The notes under the pieces were generated by a model. It ran no database searches, had not been told where the DNA came from, and worked only from the letters and a program-made list of their open reading frames with translations. From an uncultured Anaerococcus sp. (GTDB lineage Bacteria; Bacillota; Clostridia; Tissierellales; Peptoniphilaceae), in contig NZ_CALTUX010000020.1 in assembly GCF_943912825.1 (NCBI RefSeq), positions 1 through 37,166 on the forward strand: a stretch of DNA of 37,166 bases, read 5' to 3'. Shown one piece after another: positions 23,697 to 32,174 of the stretch; the first letter of the stretch is position 1, and every line of letters begins with the position of its first letter. Both the position numbers and the translations under genes were made by a program.

Positions 23697-26600
23697 ATTA
23701 ATTGAAAAATTAATTAATCTCGATCAAGTAAAAACCATAAAAGATAATATAGGATTTAATAGTCCAATATATATTCAGGGCCTGAGTGAAGGGATAAAAA
23801 CTCACCTGGCCCTAGCTTTGTTTGAATTGTTAGACAAAAATATAGTTATTGTTAGCGAAAATAACAAAACAAGCGAAAAATTAGTTTCAAGTATCAATGA
23901 AATTAAAAATATAGCTAAAAATTATCCTGCCCTTGAAACTAACTTTTATAACATAAAAAGCATTGATGATTCAAAACTAGACCAAAGACTTGATGTTTTA
24001 ATTAGCTTGGCCAAAAAAGAAAAATTCATCACTGCAACAACAATAGAAGCTTTAAAAAATAAGCTAACACCTTTAGATAAATTTAATGGGTCCTTTGTTA
24101 TAATTGATGATGAATCTATAATCGATGTAGATAATTTTATAAATAAACTCATAAGTCTTAATTATAACCCTAGTGATTTTGTTGAAGATAAGGGAGATTT
24201 TGCTAAAAGAGGTTCGATTATAGATTTATGGCCAATAAACTATGAAAAACCCGTTAGAATCGAACTTTTTGACGACGAGGTTGATTCTATAAGAGTCTTT
24301 GATAATAATAGCCAAAGGACAATTGATAAGCTAGATTCAGTTAAAATTTATCCAGCTAGTGAGCTTCTTTATGATAAGGACGATTATAAATCAGTAATAA
24401 ATCTGATTAATTCCGATATCGAAAAGAAAAAAATAAAAGATAGTAGAGATCAAAAACTTATAGATAAATATAAGCAAATCATCTCTTACTTAGATCAAAG
24501 CATGTATATAGCAAATAAAGACTTGATTACTGCCTATAGAGATGATAATTATTCTTCAATGCTAGATTATTTAGATGAGGACACAGTTTTTATCTTTGAT
24601 GATATATCAAGAATTTATGAATCCACATCTAAATTAGATGAAAAATTTGACTTTGACCTTGCATATCAAATGGAAAATGGCGAAGTTTTTAGGGCTTTCA
24701 AAAATTATTTGATAGATTCAAATGATATCTATAAACAAATAGAGAATTTTGACTTAATTAACTTCACATCGATTTTAAAAAGGTCAAAACTTTTTTCACC
24801 AAGGAAAATTATAGAATTAAAATCAATTGAAGCTGAAAATTTCAATAAGAATATTAAATCCTTTATAGATACTTGTATAGAGCTAGTTAATCAGGATAGA
24901 AAAATCTATGTATTTGCTGGTTCTCAATCAAAGAAAGATAATATTTTAAAAGCTTTTATTGCAAACTCATTTTCCCTAGCTGGTGATGAAGATAATAACC
25001 CTAGTTTTGATACCATTCCAATTATAGTATCAGAAAAAAAGGCTAGTGAAGGATATTATGTAAAAGATCTGAATCTTAATGTATTCACAAGCAAAGAAAT
25101 TTTTGGTAAGTCAAACCTATCTAAGAAAAAAACTAGTAAAAAGACAACTTCTAAAAATATTATAAATTACTCAGACCTTGAAATTGGAGATTATGTCGTC
25201 CACGAAAATAATGGTATAGGAATTTATAAGGGTCTTACAAAAATTGAAAGAAATGACGTTGAAAAAGACTTTATCTTAATAGAGTATAGGGGGAATGATA
25301 AACTATATATTCCAGTTGATCAGATGAACCTGGTTAGCAAGTATATAGGAAATAGGGGAGAAAAACCAAAACTATCAGCGCTTGGGTCTGCCCAGTGGCA
25401 GAAATCAAAACTCAGGGCTAAAAAAGCTGTTGATGAAATAGCCGATGACCTTGTAAAACTTTATGCAGAAAGAGCTAAACAAAAAGGACATGCCTTTTCT
25501 AAAGATACCACTTGGCAAGAAGAATTCGAAAACTCCTTTGCCTATGACGAAACCTATTCTCAACTAAGAAGTATTGACGAAATTAAGGCTGATATGGAAA
25601 GTGACCTACCAATGGATAGACTATTATGCGGTGATGTAGGTTACGGAAAGACTGAAGTTGCCTTAAGAGCCGCTTTTAAGGCTATTATGGATGGTTATCA
25701 AGTAGCATTCTTAGTTCCAACTACAATACTAGCCAACCAACACTATCACACAATGATTGAAAGATTTAAGGACTTCCCAGTCACATCTGCGGTCCTATCA
25801 AGATTTAATACAAAAACAAAAGATGAAGAAATATTAAAGGGTATAAAAACTGGAAAAATTGACATAGTTGTCGGTACCCATAGACTTTTATCAAAAGATA
25901 TTAAATTTAAAAAATTAGGTCTTTTGATAATAGATGAAGAGCAGAGATTCGGTGTAAAACATAAGGAACAGTTTAAGAAGTTTAAATCATCAATAGATGT
26001 CTTAACCTTATCAGCAACCCCAATCCCTAGGACCCTACAAATGTCTTTGTCAGGAATTAGAGATTTATCAACACTTGACGAACCACCAGAAGAAAGGCTA
26101 CCTGTCAATACCTATGTATTAGAATTTGATCCTGGAATAATAAGGGATTCTATATTAAGAGAAATAAATAGAGATGGCCAAGTATTTTTCGTATATAATA
26201 GAGTAAATGATATAGAAAAAATCTACCTAATGCTAAAGGACTTGGTTCCTGAAGCAAGCATTGATATAATTCATGGACAAATGAGTCCAAGACAAATCGA
26301 AAATATTATGCTTGACTTTTTAGAAGGGAAAACTGATATATTACTCTCAACTACAATAATTGAGACTGGTATGGATATAAAAAATGTTAATACCATAATA
26401 ATATATGATTCTGACCTTATGGGTCTATCTCAACTTTATCAGCTAAAGGGAAGAATAGGTAGGGGATATAGGTCATCCTATGCTTATTTTACCTATAGGC
26501 AGGGGAAAATTTTAACAGAAATTGGAGAAAAACGTCTTAAATCGATTAAGGACTTTTCAGATTTCGGTTCAGGTTATAAGATTGCTATGAAAGATTTGGA

Positions 26601-27180
26601 GCTAAGAGGTGCTGGAAACCTACTAGGTGAAAGCCAATCTGGCCATGTCGAAGCTGTTGGTTATGACCTATATGTCAAATTCCTACAGGAGGCTGTTGAA
26701 AAAGCAAGCGGTAAAGAAGTAAAAATCAAAGAAAGAAATCAAACATATATAGACATAAAAATAGATGCATACATTCCAAATTCTTATATAAGCGATCCAA
26801 GTCAAAAGATTGAAATATATAATAGGATAGCTAATATTTCAGATAAGGAAGATTATGAACTTTTAGTTGAAGAATTGATAGATGTATATGGAGATATTCC
26901 ATTAATAGTGGATAATATAATGTATGTATCTTTAATTAAATCTCTAGCATCAGAAAATGGTATAACAGAGATTAGGGAAATTGATAACGAAATCAATTTA
27001 TATTTCCAATCAAGAGATTACTATAGCTTTGAGGAATTGAAATTGATTAATGAAGGCTATAAGGGTGAAATGAGTCTTGACTTAGCCAACAAACCAGCCT
27101 TCAAGATTCCTTCAAGTAAAAGCAAATTACTTGACACATATGAACTTTTAGATACAATTAACAAAATAAGGAGTAATTAA
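23689..27180 (+). CDS. mfd: Transcription-repair coupling factor Mfd
   Basis: An 1163-residue ATP-dependent translocase that removes stalled RNA polymerase and recruits UvrA. Regions in order: an N-terminal UvrB-like module ('FAKRGSIIDLWPINYEKPVRIE' region); the RNA-polymerase-interaction Tudor domain from about residue 495 ('DYVVHENNGIGIYKGL'); the RecG-like helicase with Walker A 'GDVGYGKTEVALRA' near 650, 'DEEQRFGVKHKE' near 750, 'TLSATPIPRTLQMSL' and 'LKGRIGRG'; and the C-terminal TRCF domain. A lysine/serine/threonine-rich linker just before the Tudor domain ('KKKTSKKTTSK') is species-specific. The gene is complete. Confidence 0.97.
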   Translation: MNKLIEKLINLDQVKTIKDNIGFNSPIYIQGLSEGIKTHLALALFELLDKNIVIVSENNKTSEKLVSSINEIKNIAKNYPALETNFYNIKSIDDSKLDQRLDVLISLAKKEKFITATTIEALKNKLTPLDKFNGSFVIIDDESIIDVDNFINKLISLNYNPSDFVEDKGDFAKRGSIIDLWPINYEKPVRIELFDDEVDSIRVFDNNSQRTIDKLDSVKIYPASELLYDKDDYKSVINLINSDIEKKKIKDSRDQKLIDKYKQIISYLDQSMYIANKDLITAYRDDNYSSMLDYLDEDTVFIFDDISRIYESTSKLDEKFDFDLAYQMENGEVFRAFKNYLIDSNDIYKQIENFDLINFTSILKRSKLFSPRKIIELKSIEAENFNKNIKSFIDTCIELVNQDRKIYVFAGSQSKKDNILKAFIANSFSLAGDEDNNPSFDTIPIIVSEKKASEGYYVKDLNLNVFTSKEIFGKSNLSKKKTSKKTTSKNIINYSDLEIGDYVVHENNGIGIYKGLTKIERNDVEKDFILIEYRGNDKLYIPVDQMNLVSKYIGNRGEKPKLSALGSAQWQKSKLRAKKAVDEIADDLVKLYAERAKQKGHAFSKDTTWQEEFENSFAYDETYSQLRSIDEIKADMESDLPMDRLLCGDVGYGKTEVALRAAFKAIMDGYQVAFLVPTTILANQHYHTMIERFKDFPVTSAVLSRFNTKTKDEEILKGIKTGKIDIVVGTHRLLSKDIKFKKLGLLIIDEEQRFGVKHKEQFKKFKSSIDVLTLSATPIPRTLQMSLSGIRDLSTLDEPPEERLPVNTYVLEFDPGIIRDSILREINRDGQVFFVYNRVNDIEKIYLMLKDLVPEASIDIIHGQMSPRQIENIMLDFLEGKTDILLSTTIIETGMDIKNVNTIIIYDSDLMGLSQLYQLKGRIGRGYRSSYAYFTYRQGKILTEIGEKRLKSIKDFSDFGSGYKIAMKDLELRGAGNLLGESQSGHVEAVGYDLYVKFLQEAVEKASGKEVKIKERNQTYIDIKIDAYIPNSYISDPSQKIEIYNRIANISDKEDYELLVEELIDVYGDIPLIVDNIMYVSLIKSLASENGITEIREIDNEINLYFQSRDYYSFEELKLINEGYKGEMSLDLANKPAFKIPSSKSKLLDTYELLDTINKIRSN

Positions 27181-28260
27181 ATGAAAAAGAAACTATTAAC
27201 AATTATGCTAGCATCAACAATGGTACTAGGTGCTTGCGGAAACCAAGCAAATAACGATAAGAATGCAGAACAAAAAGTAAGCAGCCAAGAAGCAGCTAAA
27301 GAACTAGGTAAAGACAGCATAGCTATAGTAAATGGTGAGAAAATTAGCAAGGATGCCTACAAAAAAGAAATGCAATTTTATGGGGCAATGCTTGCAAGCA
27401 GACAAAACCTAAAAAATTCTATAGTACAAATGATGGTTCAAGATAAGCTTATCGCTGATGATATTAAAAAGAATAAAATCGAAGTTGCAGATAAGGATGT
27501 AAATGATTCATTTATGAATTCTGTAAAACAATTCGGTGGTCAAGAACAATTTGATAAGATGCTTGATGACTACAACATGGATGTAGAAAAATTCAAAGAA
27601 ACCGTTAAAAAAGATTTAATGTATCAAAAACACAGAGAATGGTTTAATAAAGAACACCCTGTAACAGATGATGAAATTAAAAAATACTATGAAGATAATA
27701 AAGACCAATTTGCTAAACGTGATGCTGCTCATATCCTAGTAGCAGATGAAAAAACAGCCAAAGAAATCAAAGATAAGCTAAATAATGGTGAAGATTTCGC
27801 TGAACTTGCTAAAGAATATTCAACAGATACAGCAAATGCTGCAAAGGGTGGAGAACTAGGAACATTTTCTAAAGGTCAAATGGTAAAAGAATTTGAAGAT
27901 GCCGTATTTGCTCTTAAAGAAGGTGAAATTTCAGAGCCAGTAAAAACACAATTTGGATATCACATAATCAAACTAAATAAAATCGCAGATTCTCTAGAAG
28001 ATAATAAGGATGCAATCAAGAAAACTCTTGAAGATAAAAAATATTCTGATTACATCAAAGAGCTTAATGAAAAAGCAAATGTTGTAACTGAAACAAGCAT
28101 AGCTAAAGATAAAGCAACAGAAGAAAATTTAGACAAAGCCAACGAAGACAAGAATGATTCTGAAGAAGCACCAGAAGAAAACAAGGAAGAAGAAGCTAAA
28201 TCAGACGAAAAAGAAGCTGAAACTAAAGAAGATGAAGCCGATAAGAAAGATAATAACTAA
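27181..28260 (+). CDS. prsA: PrsA-like foldase lipoprotein (parvulin peptidyl-prolyl isomerase)
   Basis: A 359-residue exported foldase anchored to the outer face of the membrane. A lipoprotein signal ends at the lipobox 'LGAC' (Cys19). A SurA/trigger-factor-like N-domain covers about residues 45-165, then a complete parvulin (PPIC) domain at about 181-270 with 'AAHILV', 'GEDFAELAKEYS', 'GGELGTFSKGQMV' and 'QFGYHIIKL'. The C-terminus, about 50 residues, is a highly acidic Glu/Lys/Asp tail without fixed structure. The start abuts the mfd stop, with AAGGAG upstream. The acidic tail overlaps the start of the next lipoprotein gene by 29 bases. Confidence 0.93.
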   Translation: MKKKLLTIMLASTMVLGACGNQANNDKNAEQKVSSQEAAKELGKDSIAIVNGEKISKDAYKKEMQFYGAMLASRQNLKNSIVQMMVQDKLIADDIKKNKIEVADKDVNDSFMNSVKQFGGQEQFDKMLDDYNMDVEKFKETVKKDLMYQKHREWFNKEHPVTDDEIKKYYEDNKDQFAKRDAAHILVADEKTAKEIKDKLNNGEDFAELAKEYSTDTANAAKGGELGTFSKGQMVKEFEDAVFALKEGEISEPVKTQFGYHIIKLNKIADSLEDNKDAIKKTLEDKKYSDYIKELNEKANVVTETSIAKDKATEENLDKANEDKNDSEEAPEENKEEEAKSDEKEAETKEDEADKKDNN

Positions 28261-29140
28261 TCTTTTATATTTAACTTGTCTTGCCTTACTATTTACTTCT
28301 TGCAACAAGGGTGTAAATACAGCTAATGCTGTTGCACTTGTTGATAATAAGCCCATTGATAAAAATACCTACAATAATGAACTTGAATTTTATTTAAGCT
28401 TCTATGGTAAAAAGTATGGAACAGATTACCTTGAGCAAAAGGATAAGTCAGGCAAAACAAACAAAGAAATCTTACAAGAAAAGCTTCTAGAATCTATGAT
28501 AAAAGATCAGGTAATGCTAAATGATCTTGAAAAACATAAGATTGAAATAGATGATAATTCCGCAAATAAAATCAGAAGTGAGATGGAGAAAAAACTTGGA
28601 GATAAGGATTCTCTAAAAGCTAATATAAAAGCTTTAAATGTTAGTGATAGCGAATTTTCTGATATAATCTTTAATGATTCAATAAGAAAAATGCATTACG
28701 ACCTCTTCATCTCAAATAGCGGTATAAAAGATTCTGAAATACTTAAACATTACAAAGAAAATCAAAATCTTCAAAGAATGTATAAGTATAACTTACTTAA
28801 ATTTGATGATAAATTAGAAGCCGAAAGAATAAAATCAAAGATAAAATCACAGCTTGATTTTAGAAAATTACTTACAGGCTCTATAAAATCTTACGATGTT
28901 TTTAATTCAGATTTTGTATACGAAGATGATCCAATTCTTCTAGCATCAAAAATAAAAGAAAAAGATAAAGTAAGTGAAATATTTGAATATAATGGAAAAT
29001 ACAATATTTTAATGGTTAACTCATACAATGAGAATGAAAATGAACTCTTGATGCACGCAAAAGATATTTATTTAAAAGATGCATATAGAAAATACCTAAA
29101 TAAATTAATAAAATCTAGTAAAATAAAGGTTTTTATTTGA
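28232..29140 (+). CDS. Second SurA/PrsA-like lipoprotein with a degenerate parvulin region
   Basis: A 302-residue predicted lipoprotein. I start it at the ATG 28232 because this gives a clean signal peptide 'MKPIRKIITNLLYLTCLALL' ending at the lipobox 'FTSC' (Cys24); an earlier in-frame start would add a lysine-rich stretch before it. Residues about 35-170 match the N-domain of the upstream prsA product ('VALVDNKPIDKNTYNNELEF' aligns with 'IAIVNGEKISKDAYKKEMQF'). The C-terminal part follows the outline of a parvulin ('YKYNLLKFDDKLEAERIKSK', 'NGKYNILMVN') but lacks the AxHILV, GG.LG and FGYH motifs, so it is probably a chaperone without isomerase activity. It overlaps prsA by 29 bases and looks like a diverged tandem duplicate. 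Confidence 0.8.
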   Translation: MKPIRKIITNLLYLTCLALLFTSCNKGVNTANAVALVDNKPIDKNTYNNELEFYLSFYGKKYGTDYLEQKDKSGKTNKEILQEKLLESMIKDQVMLNDLEKHKIEIDDNSANKIRSEMEKKLGDKDSLKANIKALNVSDSEFSDIIFNDSIRKMHYDLFISNSGIKDSEILKHYKENQNLQRMYKYNLLKFDDKLEAERIKSKIKSQLDFRKLLTGSIKSYDVFNSDFVYEDDPILLASKIKEKDKVSEIFEYNGKYNILMVNSYNENENELLMHAKDIYLKDAYRKYLNKLIKSSKIKVFI

Positions 29141-29147
29141 TGAATGC

Positions 29148-29176
29148 TTGAAATTATTTAATTTGTTATGTATAAT
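29148..29176 (+). promoter_or_regulatory. Promoter of the HU gene
   Basis: TTGAAA (29148-29153) and TATAAT (29171-29176) are separated by an ideal 17 bp. The predicted 5' leader is about 40 bases and ends in AGGAGG (29213-29218). Confidence 0.85.
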
Positions 29177-29222
29177 CATTCTTAGAGTTAAACAGAAATC
29201 ATGTTGATTTATAGGAGGAAAT

Positions 29223-29498
29223 ATGAATAAATCAGAATTATTAAATAGCATATCAGAAAAAAGTGGACTTAAAAAAGTTGAAGCAGAAAAAGCACTAAAT
29301 GCATTCTTAGAAACAGTTCAAGAAGCACTAGTTGCTGGTGATAAAGTTCAACTTGTTGGTTTCGGTACATTCGAAGTAAGAGATAGAAAAGCAAGAGAAG
29401 GTAGAAACCCAAGAAAACCTGATGAAGTAATTCAAATCCCAGCTTCAAAAGCTCCAGTATTCAAAGCTGGTAAAACTCTTAAAGAAGCAGTTAACTAA
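29223..29498 (+). CDS. HU family DNA-binding protein
   Basis: A 91-residue nucleoid protein that bends and compacts DNA as a dimer. It is a near-textbook HU: 'MNKSELLNSISEKSGLKKVEAEKALNAF' region at the N-terminus, 'GDKVQLVGFGTFEVRDRKAREGRNP' in the centre and the DNA-binding arm with 'IPASKAPVFKAGK'. It has its own strong promoter, a strong ribosome site and its own terminator, as expected for a highly expressed monocistronic gene. Codon choice is more uniform than in the neighbours. Confidence 0.97.
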   Translation: MNKSELLNSISEKSGLKKVEAEKALNAFLETVQEALVAGDKVQLVGFGTFEVRDRKAREGRNPRKPDEVIQIPASKAPVFKAGKTLKEAVN

Positions 29499-29512
29499 TT
29501 AAATCTAATAAC

Positions 29513-29548
29513 AAAAGGCGGTCCTTGAAATAAAGAACCGCTTTTTTT
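29513..29548. terminator. Bidirectional terminator between the HU gene and rqcH
   Basis: AAAAGGCGGTCCTT pairs with AAGAACCGCTTTTT with one mismatch and one G-T wobble, loop near 29527-29533, followed by a T7 run. An A-tract on the left gives a T-tract on the minus strand for the converging gene. Confidence 0.88.
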
Positions 29549-31292
29549 ATGCTAATTTTTCTATTTTATCCTCTATATTTAAACTCATATCTACAGTGAT
29601 GGTTTTGAAGTTTTCGTAATAAACCATACCTTCTTTAGCACCTTTGGCTTTATTAACATTTTTCTTCTCTGTATAGTCCACATCAACTTTATTCTCACAA
29701 GCAACTGAAGAGTTTGTTGCTGCTAAATAAGAAGCAACAATTATATCCTCTTGATTTATTTTATCAGTTTTTAAAATCACATGGGAACCAGGTAGATCTT
29801 TTACATGGAACCATAAGTCATCTTTTCTAGCAAGCTTAAGTGTAATATAATCATTCTGTTTAGAATTTTTGCCAACATAGATGTCAGAACCATTTTTGGT
29901 TTTGAAATGCATTGGTTTTGACAACTTGACTTTGTTCTTCTTCTTAGTCTTTCTCTTAATAAGTTTATTATCAATCATTTCTTCTTTAATTTCATTTAAG
30001 TCAGAAATTGAACTTGTTCTATCTATAAAATCATCAAGTTGTTTTAGATAATTTAGTAATTCTACTTGCTTTGGCAAGTCTTTTTGCGCATAGCTTACAG
30101 AAGACTTGATTTTCTTAGCCCTATTATAGTAGTCATTAATATTATCCCAAGGAGATTTACTAGGATCTAAGCTAATCTTGATGGCCTTATTGTCATTATA
30201 AAAATCTTCTAATACTACTTCTTTGGACTTTTCTTCTAACCTATAAAGATTAGCTGCTAGCAAATCAGCCTTCTTCTTGGACTCATCAGCATTTTGTGAC
30301 TTAGAAATATTATTATTAAGTATATTAATTTTTTTATTTACAGATTTCATATGACTGGATACTTTTTTTGAAAGTTCTGCCTTCATCTGATCTAATCTAT
30401 CATTTGACTTATTTAAAGAATAGAAATCATCAATAGCCTCGCTCATTAAGTCATATTCAGTTTCTTTAAAATTTAGATGGGTTAATTTTAAGCAATAATA
30501 TTCTTTGATTTTTTTATCATCCCTGTAATCAAAGGCTGACAAATTACCCTTAATAATATCATCTCTTAGCTCTAAAAATAATGAATTTAGTCTGCTTTTT
30601 TCATCTTCACTTACAAGTCCCCAATTTATCCTAGGGTCTATACCAGCTCTGAAAATTAATTCCTTACCAACTACAGGAGAAAAACCCTCGTAGTTTTGGT
30701 AAAATATTTTAAAAGGAATTTGACTATCCGGAATATTTTTATCTAGGCCTAGAGGGTCTAAGTTAAAATTCTCATCAGTAATATCAATCTTGTCACTTGG
30801 AATTCTTTCATATTGCAAAGATGGGAATATCTCCCTAACAGAAGACATTTCTTGATTAACTCTTTTTATCGCATCTATTATCTTATAAGCTTCATCAGTT
30901 AAAATAATATTTGAATGTCTACCCATTATCTCAACTACAATCTTTTTACTTGTATCAAAGCCCATTTCATCAATAGATCCTACGGATATCTCAACAATCC
31001 TATCAAGCCCAACCTGCCTAATATCTAAAATCTTTCCCTGTTTAAGATGTTTTCTTAAAACCATGCAAAAATTTGCTGGAACTTCCGGATTTTCATATTT
31101 TTTATTTGTAAAGTTAATTCTAGCTTCATTGTTATTTGCGCTAATTAATAATTTATAAGATTTACCCATAGAGTATATATCTAGGATTAAATCATATCGA
31201 GAAGGCTGAGATATTTTTTGTATCTTTCCTCCTAAAATTTCTTTTTTTAATTCGTTTACAATTTTTCTTGTAACTATTCCATCAAAACTCAT
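29547..31292 (-). CDS. rqcH: RqcH (NFACT family), ribosome quality-control factor; also annotated fibronectin-binding protein
   Basis: A 581-residue NFACT protein that binds 50S subunits carrying stalled peptidyl-tRNA and directs C-terminal alanine tailing. Domains: NFACT-N ('MSFDGIVTRKIVNELK'), helix-hairpin-helix and long coiled coil (about 290-420), and NFACT-R ('KLARKDDLWFHVKDLPGSHVIL'). The DR motif needed for tail synthesis in B. subtilis RqcH, D97-R98, is present at the same residue numbers ('GLDRIVEI'). Older databases call it FbpA/fibronectin-binding, but it has no signal peptide. GAGGTG precedes the ATG, with a TATAAT at 31315-31310 upstream. It is divergent from gmk and convergent with the HU gene. 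Confidence 0.9.
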   Translation of the reverse strand: MSFDGIVTRKIVNELKKEILGGKIQKISQPSRYDLILDIYSMGKSYKLLISANNNEARINFTNKKYENPEVPANFCMVLRKHLKQGKILDIRQVGLDRIVEISVGSIDEMGFDTSKKIVVEIMGRHSNIILTDEAYKIIDAIKRVNQEMSSVREIFPSLQYERIPSDKIDITDENFNLDPLGLDKNIPDSQIPFKIFYQNYEGFSPVVGKELIFRAGIDPRINWGLVSEDEKSRLNSLFLELRDDIIKGNLSAFDYRDDKKIKEYYCLKLTHLNFKETEYDLMSEAIDDFYSLNKSNDRLDQMKAELSKKVSSHMKSVNKKINILNNNISKSQNADESKKKADLLAANLYRLEEKSKEVVLEDFYNDNKAIKISLDPSKSPWDNINDYYNRAKKIKSSVSYAQKDLPKQVELLNYLKQLDDFIDRTSSISDLNEIKEEMIDNKLIKRKTKKKNKVKLSKPMHFKTKNGSDIYVGKNSKQNDYITLKLARKDDLWFHVKDLPGSHVILKTDKINQEDIIVASYLAATNSSVACENKVDVDYTEKKNVNKAKGAKEGMVYYENFKTITVDMSLNIEDKIEKLA

Positions 31293-31309
31293 ATTTTCAC
31301 CTCATTTAT

Positions 31310-31315
31310 ATTATA
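31310..31315 (-). promoter_or_regulatory. -10 element of rqcH
   Basis: TATAAT on the minus strand (31315-31310), about 18 bases before the ATG, preceded by TG. The matching -35 is weak, so this is a tentative call. Confidence 0.5.
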
Positions 31316-31334
31316 CACTAAGATAACATCATAC

Positions 31335-31362
31335 TTGAAGTAAATCCATATAAAAGTAAAAT
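31335..31362 (+). promoter_or_regulatory. Promoter of the gmk-rpoZ-coaBC-priA operon
   Basis: TTGAAG (31335-31340) and TAAAAT (31357-31362) are 16 bp apart, ending about 20 bases before the gmk ATG. Both hexamers depart from consensus by one base or so. Confidence 0.5.
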
Positions 31363-31382
31363 GATTTAAATAAGGGGGAGCG

Positions 31383-31982
31383 ATGAAAAAGGGATTTTTA
31401 TTGGTAATATCAGGTCCGTCAGGAGTAGGAAAAGGAACAGTCCTTCATGACTTGATGAATACACAAAGCAATTTAGTTTATTCAGTATCAGCAACCACAA
31501 GGAAAAAAAGAGACGGTGAAATTGAAGGGGTCAGCTACTTTTATAAGACGCATGAAGAATTCGAAGATATGATTTCAAAAGGTGATTTCCTTGAATACGC
31601 TCATGTCCATAACAATTACTATGGCACTCCCAGGGAATTTGTGGAAAATAAAATAAACGAAGGAAAAATAGTAATATTAGAAATAGATGTGCAAGGAGCT
31701 CTAAATGTCAAGAAAAATACTGATAATGGAGTCTTTATTTTTTTGGCGCCACCTAGCTTACAAGAACTAAAAAGAAGAATAGTAGGTAGGGGAACTGAGA
31801 CAGACGAAGATATAAATATTAGAATGTCAAATGCTAGAAAAGAACTAGAACACATCAAAGACTACGACTACCTAGTAGTTAATGACCATTTAAACTCAGC
31901 AATTACATCGGTAAACGAAATAATTAATGCAGAAAAACACAAAGTTTTTAGAGAAGAAAATATAGAATTTGAGGAGAATTAA
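31383..31982 (+). CDS. gmk: Guanylate kinase
   Basis: A 199-residue enzyme phosphorylating GMP to GDP. The P-loop 'ISGPSGVGKGTV' is at about residues 9-20. The GMP-binding region has 'SVSATTRKKRDGEIEGVSYFY' in shortened context, 'FLEYAHVHNNYYGTP', 'LEIDVQGALNVKK' and 'RIVGRGTETDEDINIRM'. It starts behind GGGGGAG and ends in a TAATG junction with rpoZ, the conserved gmk-rpoZ pairing of Firmicutes. Confidence 0.97.
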   Translation: MKKGFLLVISGPSGVGKGTVLHDLMNTQSNLVYSVSATTRKKRDGEIEGVSYFYKTHEEFEDMISKGDFLEYAHVHNNYYGTPREFVENKINEGKIVILEIDVQGALNVKKNTDNGVFIFLAPPSLQELKRRIVGRGTETDEDINIRMSNARKELEHIKDYDYLVVNDHLNSAITSVNEIINAEKHKVFREENIEFEEN

Positions 31983-32173
31983 TGAAAAACCCATCATTTA
32001 AAACATTATCAGAAGTAAGCCCAAGTAGATATGAAATTTGTATGATGTGCTCAAAAAGAGCAAGAAGAATAGTAAACGGTTCTGCTCCACTTACAAAAGA
32101 AGTCGAAGCCAAACCAGTTACCCAAGCACTTCATGAGATAATTGAAGGCAAAGTTACTAAGAAAAATAGATAA
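31982..32173 (+). CDS. rpoZ: RNA polymerase omega subunit
   Basis: A 63-residue subunit that helps assemble RNA polymerase. 'SRYEICMMCSKRARRIV' and 'KPVTQALHEIIEGKV' are the two conserved helices of omega, although 'MCSKRAR' replaces the more usual 'VAKRAR'. The start shares one base with the gmk stop. Short but complete; the position between gmk and coaBC is diagnostic. Confidence 0.93.
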   Translation: MKNPSFKTLSEVSPSRYEICMMCSKRARRIVNGSAPLTKEVEAKPVTQALHEIIEGKVTKKNR

Positions 32174-32174
32174 G

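Noticed and set aside
32142..32174. TTG start for coaBC inside rpoZ
   Set aside because: The added residues are merely rpoZ sequence read in another frame; the ATG at 32175 gives the standard N-terminus.
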